From assembly GCA_054601695.1 (NCBI GenBank), contig BAAHQB010000053.1, positions 682,001 through 746,000 on the forward strand: a stretch of DNA of 64,000 nucleotides, given 5' to 3'. The stretch comes from Amorphochlora amoebiformis (Eukaryota > Cercozoa > Chlorarachniophyceae). Both the position numbers and the translations under genes were made by a program. The notes beneath the pieces are model-generated. The model was given only the letters and a program-made list of their open reading frames with translations. It did no database searches and was not told the DNA's origin. This document shows positions 1-53,679 of the stretch, piece after piece; positions within the stretch are counted from its first letter, which is position 1, and each line of letters opens with the position of its first letter.

Positions 1-112
1 CGGACCAAAAAGCACCCAATCACAACAAATGAACAAAAGATTACCGTCATTCTATTGAGGTCGTAGAAATATATCCATGATTCGTACCGCCAAGTGTTCT
101 GAAAGTCCTCAG

Positions 113-24086
<23,974 letters not shown>

Positions 24087-24864
24087 CGCCAAGAACTTAT
24101 TTAACTAGTTAAGTATCATGAAAAGGTCGTGCATTTCGAGGATGCCCTCTAGAACTAGTACTGTAAAAAAGCTCAGGCCAGCGCTTGAATTTCCATGGCT
24201 GTATATATCTAGTATATGGACTCATGATATATTTATCCAACTACTGATCAACTTGACTAGCTTTCATGAGCGCCAGACTGCTGCCAGTCAGTATTCTCTG
24301 TAACCTAGTAACATTTGATGATCATAGTACTTGTGATGTACCAGTATTAATTCTAGTAATTATATTAGATTTAACTATGCACAGCCTGCATCCTAGTAGT
24401 GCATGGGATGTATTAGTGTGTCGTCTAGTAGTACGTCACCGGCAGTGCATCTCGTATCTAAATATTTGAAACTCTGATTACCTTCTAACCTTCCTTACAC
24501 CTTCAAGTGATTAGGTTTAGCCTATGAGTACTCCAGCCTACATCGGACAGCTAGCCCGCCTCAACACTAGTAGTACATATCACTTGATTCATGCTCTCTA
24601 GATAGATGGACTCTAGTCTCTAGCTACTAGTACTACTAGTACGAGTCGAACTACTGGTAACTACACGCGTGCTTAACCTAGTTAAAGAATAGTTTAATCA
24701 TTGGCTAGCTCAGCCTGCGGTAGCTCTAGATCTCATATATCCGTGATTATATTATACGTAGCTAACAAATTACTAACGTGCACCGCAATGATCATTTATC
24801 AAGTCGTATGCTCGAACGCGTTTGCTATACTTCTCAGCTGGCTCTAGTGGCTGCTAGACCGGTA
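24087..24864. other. Unique CTAG-rich spacer between convergent genes A and B
   Basis: About 780 bases without microsatellite, lying between the stop of gene A and the proposed end of gene B. It is unusually rich in CTAG, TAGTAC and ACTAGT tetramers and hexamers. I see no convincing exon or RNA gene. Similar CTAG-rich unique sequence lies at 39800-39960, 44280-44345 and 47800-48560. Confidence 0.5.
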
Positions 24865-24902
24865 CTAATTCTTCATCGGAATCTTCTCGTCATACCTTAT
24901 AC

Positions 24903-24947
<45 letters not shown>

Positions 24948-25240
24948 ATATATAATATAATATAGGTCTATGTACACATCATTGATATACCTTAGTGTTT
25001 GCCCGATTAAAAAGGCCGGAACGGTCTATCTCTCTCTCTCTCACTCTATATAGACAATATACATATATATATATATATATGTATAATATTATATATCTAT
25101 TATATGTATACATGTACATACCCGTTATTTGTGGTCGATGAGAAGAGAAACGGTCCTAGAAACGCATGTGCCTCATCTCCATCTTCATCTATCTCAAGAG
25201 ACTGTATCGTCCACTCTAATCCCTATAAACATATATAAAT

Positions 25241-25292
<52 letters not shown>

Positions 25293-25385
25293 TTCATCTA
25301 TCTCAAGACTGTATCGTCCACTCTAATCCCTATAAACATATATATATATATATATTATATATATATATATATATGTATATATATG

Positions 25386-25433
<48 letters not shown>

Positions 25434-25483
25434 TTCATCTATCTCAAGAGACTGTACGTCCACTCTAATCCCTATAAACATAT

Positions 25484-25514
<31 letters not shown>

Positions 25515-25578
25515 AAATATATCCGTCTTCATCTATCTCAAGAGACCGTATCGTCCACTCTAATCCCTATAAACATAT

Positions 25579-25630
<52 letters not shown>

Positions 25631-25693
25631 TCTTCATCTATCTCAAGAGACTGTATCGTCCACTCTAATCCCTATAAACATATATAAATTATG

Positions 25694-25725
<32 letters not shown>

Positions 25726-25788
25726 TCCGTCTTCATCTATCTCAAGAGACTGTATCGTCCACTCTAATCCCTATATGCATATATAAGT

Positions 25789-25863
<75 letters not shown>

Positions 25864-25951
25864 TATATCGCCCATTCCAAATTCTATATATTTAAATTGT
25901 GTATGTACCCAGTTACATGTATATAGCCATGTATATTTACATATATATATG

Positions 25952-25987
<36 letters not shown>

Positions 25988-26028
25988 CATATGTGCATAT
26001 ATATATATAAATATAATATATAATATAC

Positions 26029-26125
<97 letters not shown>

Positions 26126-26205
26126 TGGTTCGCTTTCTGTAGAGCCTTTTGTGAGATATACATAAGAACTGGTAGGCTATCTATATTATAGGTATATATA
26201 TATAT

Positions 26206-26245
<40 letters not shown>

Positions 26246-26337
26246 CATATACGTATAAATATATTTTTTTATATATGTACATATATATATATATATTATT
26301 ATGAATATATTAGTATTACATATCTAATATTATATAT

Positions 26338-26381
<44 letters not shown>

Positions 26382-26413
26382 TCACACACACACATATATA
26401 TATACATACATAC

Positions 26414-26474
<61 letters not shown>

Positions 26475-26511
26475 AATCCAGATAACAATATCATCTATAC
26501 CTATATACATG

Positions 26512-26547
<36 letters not shown>

Positions 26548-26598
26548 CTATATATATATAATATATATTACATATGTATAATATGTATATATGTATAT

Positions 26599-26640
<42 letters not shown>

Positions 26641-27289
26641 GTATGTATATATATATATATATATTACATGAACACCCTTTCATGTACATGTCATCGTAAG
26701 CATGCATAAATTATTCCGTGTTGGTATGCTCACCATAATTAGGAGTTCGCACAGCCATCGGAAGATCTTCCCTATTTCCATAAAATACACATTCAAACCC
26801 ACCTACGAATCAACTGGCACTGGCACACGCCAATCAGGCTGAATACCAACAGAAAAAGCGCAAATCCCTTCGCGCCGTAGAGTGCTCACGTCCGTCTTCC
26901 CAAGAATCGAATTCTCTAAGCCCCTTCCTTTTCTCACTCTCTTTTTTCTCTATTTCTCTCAGCCTCTTCCTCTCTTCTCTCTCCTTTCCCGCTCTCATCT
27001 GGAGCCAGAGCATTTTCACTCACTTTGGGGCCCTAAATCGCCAGTACACCGCGAAAATGGACAAGACCGCGGTCATTCCTATCAGGATTCGGACAGGGAA
27101 GGCCTTCCACCATGGTCTTGAATCTTCTCCGGCTCCGTCTCCGTCTACGTCGAATTTCCGCCTCAGCTCGCACTCGCTCACGGATATTTCCGCGGGACAA
27201 ACGTCTTGTTGACACTGGGATTGAGGATACAGGAAGTGGTCGAGGGCCAAGACAATTCGGAGGAGAATGAGATGGAAAATAGCGCCCAT
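24865..27289 (-). CDS. Gene B: small secretory or membrane protein of unknown function, ~7 exons
   Basis: Minus-strand exons: 27289-27024, 26838-26803, 26771-26734, 26168-26125, 25222-25122, 25033-24991 and possibly 24882-24865 (TAG). Phases chain without a stop and give 181 residues. It starts [19 protein letters not shown], a signal-peptide-like stretch, followed by Cys-containing sequence, a charged segment, and a membrane segment with [16 protein letters not shown] ending in basic WRFR. Later exons read [25 protein letters not shown] and [17 protein letters not shown]. The first exon ends at a perfect GTGAGT donor that contains an in-frame TGA, so an 89-residue unspliced product is the alternative. 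Another ATG 28 codons upstream exists, but the internal one gives the better leader. The last two exons are the least certain. I do not recognise the family. Confidence 0.55.
25181..25890 (-). repeat. Six (plus one decayed) ~90-140-bp tandem copies of a gene B exon edge
   Basis: The block CTTCATCTATCTCAAGAGAC plus CGTCCACTCTAATCCCTATA recurs at 25181, 25288, 25429, 25523, 25629 and 25727, with a diverged seventh at 25861-25890. TA tracts of varied length separate the copies. On the - strand each block is the acceptor (TTTATAG) and first ~47 bases of exon 25222-25122, encoding [14 protein letters not shown]. Only the l downstream-most copy on that strand (25181) continues into the full exon and a GTATGT donor. 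Confidence 0.9.
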
Positions 27290-27736
27290 GGAAGGCGGCT
27301 TGATAGGGCTAGCGGCGCTGGCCACCCCAGCAAACCTGTCCCGGGGATGTCCTCGACAGGGAGGAGATATCATATATCACAGTGACATATTACGTATATT
27401 ATATATAATGGGTTCCGTGGGTTCCGGTGACACGTGTCCGTACTGGCAGTTCGTGAACGGATAAAGGATGGGTGTGCAGCCGGTATTATATTCTGTATGG
27501 CTGTTGACTTGTGTTGATTGAGAGCCATGGCATGTCAAGGGTGGATATTTGCGTTTTCGCTGAAATGTGATAGTTTTTCTGCGAGTTCTTACTCGTCTCT
27601 GTTTCGATCTGGACGTAATCGCCTCGTTCTATTTCGACAATGTGGAGATGCGATATTCTAGATTTTGTCAAGGCTTGAGAGGAACTCTAGTTCAATATAG
27701 AATTGTTGCAAGTGTTGTAAATCTTCGTCGTAGAAT

Positions 27737-27855
27737 GGATACCACCATACCACGGCTAATACACCCGATCCCTGCCGAACTCGGAAGTTAAGCGTCGTTG
27801 GGACTCGTTAGTACTGCCGTGGGGGACCAGGCGGGAACACGGCGTTGTGGTATCC
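27737..27855 (+). rRNA. 5S ribosomal RNA
   Basis: A 119-nt sequence with a perfect 9-bp terminal stem (GGATACCAC at the start, GTGGTATCC at the end). The conserved core is clear: ACCCGATCCCTGCCGAACTC, GGAAGTTAAGC, and GTTAGTACTGCCGTGGGGGA. The internal promoter region (A box around AAGTTAAGCG, C box near GTTAGTACTG) is intact and a run of nine T follows. It is a single copy lying between gene B (divergent, - strand) and gene C (+ strand). No second 5S copy is seen in the window. Confidence 0.96.
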
Positions 27856-27864
27856 TTTTTTTTT
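27856..27864 (+). terminator. RNA polymerase III T-run terminator of the 5S gene
   Basis: Nine consecutive T directly after the last paired base of the 5S terminal stem. Confidence 0.9.
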
Positions 27865-27934
27865 CCAATTTTCCCATTGGTTTGACTTTGGTTATTTTTT
27901 GGCGTTTAGTGTGTTAATGTTTTCAACAAGCTTC

Positions 27935-28016
27935 ACGTCCTTCACCTATGGAACCTTCACCTATGGAAACCTTCACCTATGAAACCTCCACGTATGGAAT
28001 CTTCACGTATGGAACA
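27935..28016 (+). repeat. ~15-bp minisatellite, five to six copies
   Basis: Units of CCTTCACCTATGGAA with CACGTATGGAAT variants, 70 bases downstream of the 5S terminator, in otherwise unique spacer (27865-28588) in which I see no gene. Confidence 0.85.
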
Positions 28017-28588
28017 AGATTGTTTTTCATGGTAAACCAAATTTCGTGTCCCGATGCGAAATCTACCCAACAGGCAAATTTGGGCACACCCAGCTATGGT
28101 TGGACCGTCTCAACGGGGTATCTACATATTAAAACCCTGATTTCAGATATTGATTTTTAGATATCCTGAGGTGCTTCGTCACAGCGATGTAACCAGCATG
28201 TCACGGGAACGCGGCGCAGTGTACGGCTAGGTTTTCCCCTCTTTATTAGGCATGGAATTACCTAAACCTCTTTTTAGCAGATTACCTAAATTTTGTCAGA
28301 TAGGACAGGGGGTACTTCCGGAAATAGCTTAAAGGCTTCAGCTAAAAATAGGCTTCCTAATAGTCTTATGGATGGATTCACGAAATAGCGAAATCACCTG
28401 ATAATGTACAATAGTATTAAGGAATCCCGGTAGTAGCTGGCATGGGATACCTTGTTCCCCTTTGACCAAGGTTTGGGCGGCTTCGTGTATGAAGTCGGCA
28501 ATTATCGGTAATGAGCAGATATAACGTGACAAATATTGTCGATGATCGTCACCTTTTATATTGGCGGGTTTAGAGTCAGGAAGAACAA

Positions 28589-34285
<5,697 letters not shown>

Positions 34286-34357
34286 GACAAATTACAATTG
34301 AAGTTCATAAGTACATTTACATTCTTATTTTTATAAATGATGTCGTATTTTGACTCG

Positions 34358-34389
<32 letters not shown>

Positions 34390-36235
34390 TTATATAGTAT
34401 TATAATTTTATGACTCAGTATTACTAGTATTAGTACCAGTACTATTGCAGTTATATTATTAACTTACATCTTAATCAATAGTATGATAAATATTTATTAA
34501 TGTATAACAGTATGTAAAATTCTCAATAATTATACCCATTAATCGACTTGATACCAATTTGATAATGTATGTTGGTCATATCGATATATTTATGAGTACA
34601 TTTACGACACACTGTAAATATTCTGGAACGATTATGCTCTTATATACTCAAATTTGAATGTAAATGCGTATTAAAGGAGATGGAGTTAAACTGTATTATT
34701 TACATTTTGAAGAGAGACAGAGAAAGGCAACGAGAAGGACATACAGACATATGAAGTCAGAAAAACTTAAAGGCAGATTAAAGGAATGTAGCCCTTATAG
34801 TAAAGATTCCAGGGTTAGTGCGAAATGCGTGAATACCATTTACAGAATCATTGGGGGTTGAAGTCCCTCAATGCACCATGTCTGAGTTAATGTTTTCCGA
34901 AGGATCTCTCACACCTGTGGGAAGCGGTTTTATAGCCTCACCAACTACAGCCAGCGAGCTTCATGTAGCCAAAACTGAAAAAACTATCAACGCGGCCAGC
35001 CACAGCCGTTGGACGCCATTCCCGAAAAGATATCTATATGTTGGTTCCCGATAGGCAATTTCAGCAAAAAATGACAAGAAATTGGAATTTATTCTTTATC
35101 TTTTCGGAGAATATCAGGAGAGTTAGAAAATGGCTTTGGCCGTGTGCTTTGACCGTCGGGGTTAAACCATCCAGCAGGGAGTGATTTAAAATATTAAATT
35201 CCCCATATAATGCATATATTCATTTGAACTATCCATGATCACATATCTGTAAAAGATTTTGCAAATTATATGGTCAAAAACCTTTCTTGTAGCCAAAACT
35301 ATCACAATACCAGCTGAAGCACCCATATTTTCTGCACGCTTGTGTTGGATAATAAAGCTATTTTTCGATAAAAACTTGTGCAATCATAATTTATACATCT
35401 AACCCTTCCAAACTATGCTAATTTTCAGTCGATTTATGCCTTCATGATGCCTATTTAAGTTACTCAATTTAAGACACAGTCAAAGCACCCATGGAAATTT
35501 AGTCCCGGTATTCCGGATGAAAATCGGATTTTGAGAAGCAATCCCGTATTTCAGTAATCTCAGGGTCTCTCTGCACTCTTTTCTTGCCTCTCCAGCCATC
35601 TCCAACTTGATTACAACCAAGCCAGCCTGCGACACTTGACCATGAACATATATCCAAATTATCGATATACGTATATCAATATTGAATAACCAGTACGACA
35701 CGTGTATCTGTCACTCTACGTGACAGCTGTGGATCCTTCCCGCCGAGACGGAGAACCCGAACTCTGTTAAGGAGCCAATCTTGAAGCTCTCCTGGAAGAA
35801 CGTACGTATTTAAACGTTTTTTAAAAGTGTTTCCCGCGGAACTGCGACTTTTTGGTGGTTTGGGTTTTGCATTCGTGTATATGTAACGCACAAATAAAGA
35901 AGCTACTTCCGGAAAAGAAGTAATCGTACATGTGAAAAGTTGGGGGGTTTGAGTTTCCTGAGCACCCCTTCATTTATATAAATGAAGATATTACACCATG
36001 AAGGTTACACCTACTCAACATGTGTCCCTATGAACAGTTTTAGAGGGGGTTGGTTGAGTGCGCGTGTAAACGGAATATGAATGAATATGATTTTATTCAG
36101 AACATACCTTCACATACATAAAAATGTACATCTGCATGATTGTCATCCAAAAGAGACAAACGTATACAAGTGAATTGTTTTTTGGCGTGAATGGGATTCA
36201 CGTCGAAACGTACGTGCATTTGCATGTAGATTGTA

Positions 36236-36279
<44 letters not shown>

Positions 36280-36288
36280 CTGTGTGTG

Positions 36289-36335
<47 letters not shown>

Positions 36336-36408
36336 CGTACATATATACATAAGTAATAACAAGTTACCCGGTTCAACAACGTGATGTTCAAGAGAAACAC
36401 GCAACCCA

Positions 36409-36446
<38 letters not shown>

Positions 36447-36451
36447 GTACA

Positions 36452-36517
<66 letters not shown>

Positions 36518-36938
36518 GTATATACATTTAAATCGTAATAGGTTCATTGAAGTGTAACGAAAATGCTTCCCTCCAAAAGGCAACTTTAAAAACACCAAAA
36601 CTATCCTTTTCCTATCTCCCATCGTCCTCTCTCAATGTCCCTCTTTCCTGTATACTCATTCTATAGTCCAGAGTCTCACTCTCCTCATTCTTCTACTATC
36701 ATTCTCTCTTCTATGTCATCTCTCCCCCAATCGATTTCTCAACCTTCGATAATAATTTATATCTATTTACCCTTCCAGTTTTTATTCTTTTCAATATCCC
36801 TATCTCTCTCTCTTATCTCTATTTCCATAAATATCTCTTGTTGAGAGACAAATATCTCCACTTGCCCCTTTCGTTCTTTCAATCTATCTGTACTCTATGC
36901 CTCTCTGAATGTTATATGTAATACTTATACATACATAC

Positions 36939-36991
<53 letters not shown>

Positions 36992-37016
36992 CATACATCT
37001 TATATATATATATATG

Positions 37017-37056
<40 letters not shown>

Positions 37057-37091
37057 ATATAATATGTACAAATATATATAATATAATATGT

Positions 37092-37148
<57 letters not shown>

Positions 37149-37156
37149 GAGTGTAG
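34286..37156. other. Mostly unique spacer between genes C and D
   Basis: It contains one short TA run at 34362-34383, a stretch rich in TAGTA and ACTAGT (34395-34560), two overlapping open frames (34664-35054), unique AT-rich sequence to 36230, TA tracts at 36238-36330, 36414-36440 and 36470-36512, CT-rich sequence at 36600-36840 and TA again to 37147. The unseen 5' exons of gene D must lie here or be too short to recognise. Confidence 0.5.
34664..35054 (+). CDS. Two overlapping open frames, uncertain
   Basis: Frame 34664-34861 reads MRIKGDGVKLYYLHFEERQR, then a basic stretch. Frame 34852-35054 reads VEVPQCTMSELMFSEGSLTP and ends in TAG. A TTTACAG acceptor at about 34848 lies at the junction, so the second frame may be a terminal exon. 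No good upstream donor joins them in frame except through a 33-nt intron beginning at GTTAGT (34816), which leads to an early stop. I do not recognise either. Confidence 0.25.
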
Positions 37157-47792
<10,636 letters not shown>

Positions 47793-48691
47793 ACAGTTCG
47801 GATACCTAAATCATGAGTCACCTCTAGCACTAGTAGCACTAGTGTAGATAAATAGTACTTAGGCTACGGTGCGATCATGATCGACATGCGCTAGATACGA
47901 TTACGCCTAAGGGAACTCGGCCTTTTAGCGTATCTTAGGTGATTCTTCGCCAGGATATCAGCTAAAAATAGAAACAGAAACACTGAAGTTTGGGGTCGTA
48001 TAAGTAGCTCTCCTTCAATTCTTGTGCGAGTTTTAGAGTTGTATTGATATCACAGCATTGCCATGATGCCCGATAAGACTGGATTGATATGTACCGGCCT
48101 GGATTTAATTACCGTAGTATAACCACCCGTGATCTAGGTGATACTATTATATATAAATGTCAAGGATGAATGCTTTAGATACTGGGTATATACTAGTATA
48201 ATACCGTATATTACTAGTACTATCTTATAATAGTATTATGCACAACAGTTACGGGTCATTGGCAAATTGTAATTACGTCATACGGTAATATCTAAATACG
48301 TGGACATACTGACTATATTCTAGAATTTTCCAGATTCGATTAAGCCGCTATGACTACTATTGACTATGATCCAGATGATCTAGACTTTATCATGGTATCG
48401 TTGATTTTATCTCCAGTATCTGGAATATGTCTGATGACTAAAATTCGGTTCCAACTATTATAGTGACTGTACTAGTCTAATAGTGACTAGAGTGAGTGAC
48501 ATAAGTCACATAACATTTGTCTATGACAATTGGACATTACTAGATTATGATACTCCATCTAGTAGATAAGGGTATACTGACTAGCGGTATGATACGTAAA
48601 TAAGTTTTTGAATACACATATACACTGGATACCTGTACACCCATGGAAATATGTGTATATATGTATATATCAATAATATCGATATCTAGAT

Positions 48692-48949
48692 ATGCATGGC
48701 TCGTGTACCATGATCCTTGTTCAAATTCAACAAGATAAATTAAAGATTCAATTTCATTCCTACTACTATACACACCTGCTTGAACTTAATGACCTAAATT
48801 ATAACCTGCTCACACGAGATGTTCAGCTCTTGTTCAGCTCTTGTTCAGCTCTTGTTCAGCTCTTGTTCAGCTCTTGTTCAGCTCTTGTTCAGCTCTTGTT
48901 CAGCTCTTGTTCAGCTCTTGTTCAGACCTCTACGTCTTGGAGACCCTGA
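48692..48949 (+). CDS. Open frame partly made of the 11-bp minisatellite, doubtful
   Basis: An 85-codon frame reads IQQDKLKIQFHSYYYTHLLE and continues into repeats of QLLFSSCSALV produced by the 11-bp unit (33 bp equals 11 codons). The unique part looks mildly helical. It could be an exon, but I found no partner exons. Confidence 0.2.
   Translation: MHGSCTMILVQIQQDKLKIQFHSYYYTHLLELNDLNYNLLTRDVQLLFSSCSALVQLLFSSCSALVQLLFSSCSALVQTSTSWRP
48820..48925 (+). repeat. 11-bp minisatellite, about ten copies
   Basis: Near-perfect tandem units of GTTCAGCTCTT. Confidence 0.95.
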
Positions 48950-49117
48950 GAAGGGTTTGACTCGCTGTTCACAGATCTTGAAATCGATATCTCGCTTGTT
49001 GACATATGCATGTCCTCGATCGGGTCCGGGAATGAGTGGTCGGGTGAACTTGTGGGATTAGGGGAAAATTTGAGAATTTGTGTGTATGTGTGCATTATAT
49101 ATATATATATATATATT

Positions 49118-49180
<63 letters not shown>

Positions 49181-49480
49181 TGTAATACATGTGAATATAC
49201 ATAATATATTCATACTATATAATCTGTGATTTTGAGAGGGTTCGACGGAGTTCCTGATGCTTGGAGAGGGTTCGAGATCACCCGAAAGAGCTTGAAATCG
49301 CCAAAATCGAATTCAAGAACAGATTTTGAGACAGTCCGATAGAGTTCATAAGCGTTTTAAAGGGTAGAGGAGAAGTTTTAGATATATGTAAGTATGTATG
49401 TGTATATATGTATGTTTTTTTTTTAATTTTTTTTTAATTTATATATTTGATTGAAAACCCTTAACACTTCCGTAATTTAG

Positions 49481-49553
<73 letters not shown>

Positions 49554-49694
49554 CATATGCATATGTGTATATGGGGTTTAAGATTGGTCAAGTGATTCGA
49601 GAGAAATCTAGAAGTCGAGAGAGTTCGAGAGAGTTTGGGAGACTTCGAGAGAGTTTGGGAGAGTTTGGGAGACTTCGAAAGGATTAGAGAGAAC

Positions 49695-49787
49695 CCTGAG
49701 GTGAGAGCGTGTTGAACAGCCTTATCAAGTTCCTCTTCATGACTCTTCCTCATTGCCTCCGGCTGATATTTCTGTGAATATATATAA

Positions 49788-49871
<84 letters not shown>

Positions 49872-50781
49872 GTATGTATAATATAACCCCAACCCCAACC
49901 CTAACAACCCTAACCCTAAACCCAACCCCAACCTAACCCTAACACTCACTAACCCTGAACCGTAACCCTGAATCCTATCCTAACCAGAGCTTACCGATGT
50001 GTGTGTTAAAACTTCCAACCCTAACCCTAAAAACCCTAATCGTAAACCCAGCCCCAACCCTAACCCTCACCTTAACTCTGAACCCTAACCCTAATTCAGA
50101 ACCCTAACCCTAAACCCTAACCCTAACTCCTAACCCTAACTCAGAACACTAACTCTGAACCCTAACCCTAACTCAGAACCCTAACCCTAAACCCTCACCA
50201 GAGCTCACCGATTTGTTTGTTAAAACTTCTATTCGCCCTAAGGCCCCCGCAAGAGGAGTAAGTGGGGTGTATCTTGGAGGGTTTACCTTAGGGTTAGGGT
50301 TAGGGTTAGGGTTAGGGTTAGGGTTAGGGTTAGGGTTTGGAGATGGAGGGATATATTTAGGGTTACGGTTAGGGTTAGGGTTACGGAAAGTAGATGCTTA
50401 GGGATGGGGTTTAGGGTCTGGGGGTTGTTTCTATGTCAGATTTGGGGTTAGTTTTAGGATTATAATTCAGGTTATGGGCTGTTAATGGTTAGGGTAGGGT
50501 TAGGGTTAGGGTTAGGGTTAGGGTTAACGTTAGGGTTAGGCTGGGGGCTAGGTTAGGGTTAGGTTAGGGTTAGGTTAGGTTAGGTTAGGTTGAAGTTAGC
50601 GTTAGGGTTAGGGTTAGGGTTAGGGTTAGGGTTAGGGTTAGGGTTATGGTAACCGCTCCAGCAGCTGTTTCGGGTTGGATTTCGACACCTGAATCCCTGT
50701 ACATATGTATATATATTGATGTATATATCTATATATAATTTAGTTATATGTATGCAATGTGTAAATATAAATATACCAAAT

Positions 50782-50815
<34 letters not shown>

Positions 50816-51086
50816 GTTTTTGCATATGTATATGTGTTATATAAGTGTATAATATACATATATATATATTATATTTGTATGTCTCTCTTTCGTGTGTGTG
50901 TTTGTGTGTGTGTTTGTGTTTGTGTGTGTGTTTGTGTGTGTGTTTGTGCGTGTGTTTGTGTTTGTGTTTGTGTATGTGTGTGTGTGTTTGTGTGTGTGTT
51001 TGTGTGTGTGTTTGTGAGAACATGGTTTTTTTGTATCTGTGTGCGAATATATATTTTTTGTATCTGTGGGTGTGCGTTCGTGTATG

Positions 51087-51121
<35 letters not shown>

Positions 51122-51129
51122 TACATATA

Positions 51130-51177
<48 letters not shown>

Positions 51178-51470
51178 GAATATCTTTACATATATATATA
51201 TATATATACATATATTATATATTATATATTTGTTTGTGTGTGTGAGGGTGTTTGCTTTTATTACCAGCCGTTTTGGTACTTATTAAGCTTGTCTGACAGA
51301 GATTTTACCTAATTTTGTGCATGTTATATGATATATATATGTGTATATATATATATTTCTATATATCTACACATCTAGCCATATTTATGTAATTGTATGT
51401 ATTAATGTGTATATATACGTATGTATGGAAACACGCGCATGTATGTATATACACGCACACACACACAAAC

Positions 51471-51501
<31 letters not shown>

Positions 51502-51538
51502 TGTATATATATATATGTAAATATATATATATATATAT

Positions 51539-51580
<42 letters not shown>

Positions 51581-51751
51581 TATTATTAGCTTATATGTAG
51601 CATAAGTATACTTAAATACACACACACACACACAAACAAAAAGGAAAATACACACACACATATATATATATATATACATATATACATATATATATATAGA
51701 TATATATATATGTATATATATGTATATATATGTATATAATATACATATAAA

Positions 51752-51804
<53 letters not shown>

Positions 51805-51954
51805 TATATATATTGTATATGCACCTCGATGGCCATTTTCTTGAGAGCGTCGCGAAGGACCTAGAATATATATATATATACCTCTATATATATATATGTA
51901 TATGTAATAATTATACATTCGTACATGTGGTACATTGTAAATATGCACATATTG

Positions 51955-51994
<40 letters not shown>

Positions 51995-52023
51995 CTTTCC
52001 AGCAATATTGCTTCACTAAATAC

Positions 52024-52061
<38 letters not shown>

Positions 52062-53046
52062 CTTCTACAGTATTTTCTACACATTTTGGGTTCAATATTA
52101 CACAAGTTTAAATATATACACACAAAATACAAAACTGACCTCATTTTCCTCCCGAAAAACACAAAACTGACCTCATTTTCTTCCCGAAAAATACAAAACT
52201 GACCTTATTTTCTTCCCGAAAATTACAAATCTGACCTCATTTTATCCCGAAAAATATAAAACTGATCTCATTTTATAAAACACACCTCATTTTCTTCCCG
52301 AAAAATACAAAACTGACCTCATTTTTATCCCGAAAAATACAAAACTGACCTCATTTTCTTCCAGAGTATCTTCAACCAAACTAGTCGGATCGGATATCTG
52401 CCGCGCATTCGACTACCATTCAGTTAGGGTTAGGGCTAAGGTTAGGGTTAGGGCTAAGGTTAGGGTTTTAGGGTTAGGGTTAGGGCTAAGGTTAGGGTTA
52501 GAGCCAGGCAAGGTTAGTTAGGGGTAAGGTTAGGGTTAGGGGTAAGGTTGTGGGTCGGGGTTAGGTTAGGGGTAAGGTTAGGGTTAGGGGCAAGGTTAGG
52601 GTTAGGGCTAAGGTTATGGTTAGGGCTAAGGGTAGGGTTAGGAGTAAGTTTAGGGTTAAGGGTAAGGTTAGGGTTAGGGCTAAGGTTAGGGTTAGGGCTA
52701 AGGTTAGGGTTAGGGCTAAGGTTAGGGTTAGGGCTAAGGTTAGGGTTAGGGCTAAGGTTAGGGTTAGGGCTAAGGTTAGGGTTAGGGCGGGCGTACGGTT
52801 GCAGCTGAGAGCTAGGGTAGGCTTACGGTTAGCGTTGGGGTTAGGATTAGGGTTAGGGTTAGGGTTAGGGTTAGGGTTAGGGTTAGGGTTAGGGTTAGGG
52901 TTAGGGTTAGGGTTAGGGTTAGGGTTAATATTGGAATTAGTATCGTTAGGGTTTGCTTATAGATAATATACATATGTACATATATTTACGATGTTTACGC
53001 ATATATTTATATCTATATATATATATATAATATATATATATAATAT

Positions 53047-53111
<65 letters not shown>

Positions 53112-53121
53112 GCTTTGTCTT

Positions 53122-53170
<49 letters not shown>

Positions 53171-53318
53171 ATGTATATATATAAACCCAAACTGTAAACC
53201 CTAACCCTAACCGTTAACCCTTTCCATAGCCTCTCTCTCTCTCTCTATATGTGTATGTATGCATATGTGTATGGATATATATACATATATACATGTATAT
53301 AATTGTATATATTTGGAC

Positions 53319-53394
<76 letters not shown>

Positions 53395-53460
53395 ACCCTT
53401 GCAGCCATTTTTCGTAAGGCTTCTCTCTTCGTCCGGACATCCTATAGTAAAGATATAAAC

Positions 53461-53513
<53 letters not shown>

Positions 53514-53522
53514 AACTACATG

Positions 53523-53565
<43 letters not shown>

Positions 53566-53608
53566 TTATATATATATATATATATATATATTTAATGTGT
53601 ATTTATTT

Positions 53609-53679
<71 letters not shown>

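Larger units (their letters stand above)
47793..49694. other. Spacer between genes D and F, partly CTAG-rich
   Basis: 47793-48560 is unique and rich in CTAG, ACTAGT and TGACTA. 48560-48820 is unique, with an open frame on each strand that I cannot place. 48820-48925 is the 11-bp minisatellite. 49060-49180 is TA. 49240-49380 and 49600-49690 carry loosely repeated GAGAGAGTTCGAGAGAGTT-type sequence. No confident gene. Confidence 0.45.

Noticed and set aside
50834-51138. Cys-Val-rich frames on + and Thr-His/Asn frames on - at 50.8-51.1 kb
   Set aside because: They follow the TGTGTGTTTG microsatellite.
52424-52966. Gly-Leu or Val-Arg repeat proteins at 52.5-53.0, 57.6-57.8 and 58.8 kb
   Set aside because: These are translations of TTAGGG and GCTAAGG repeats.
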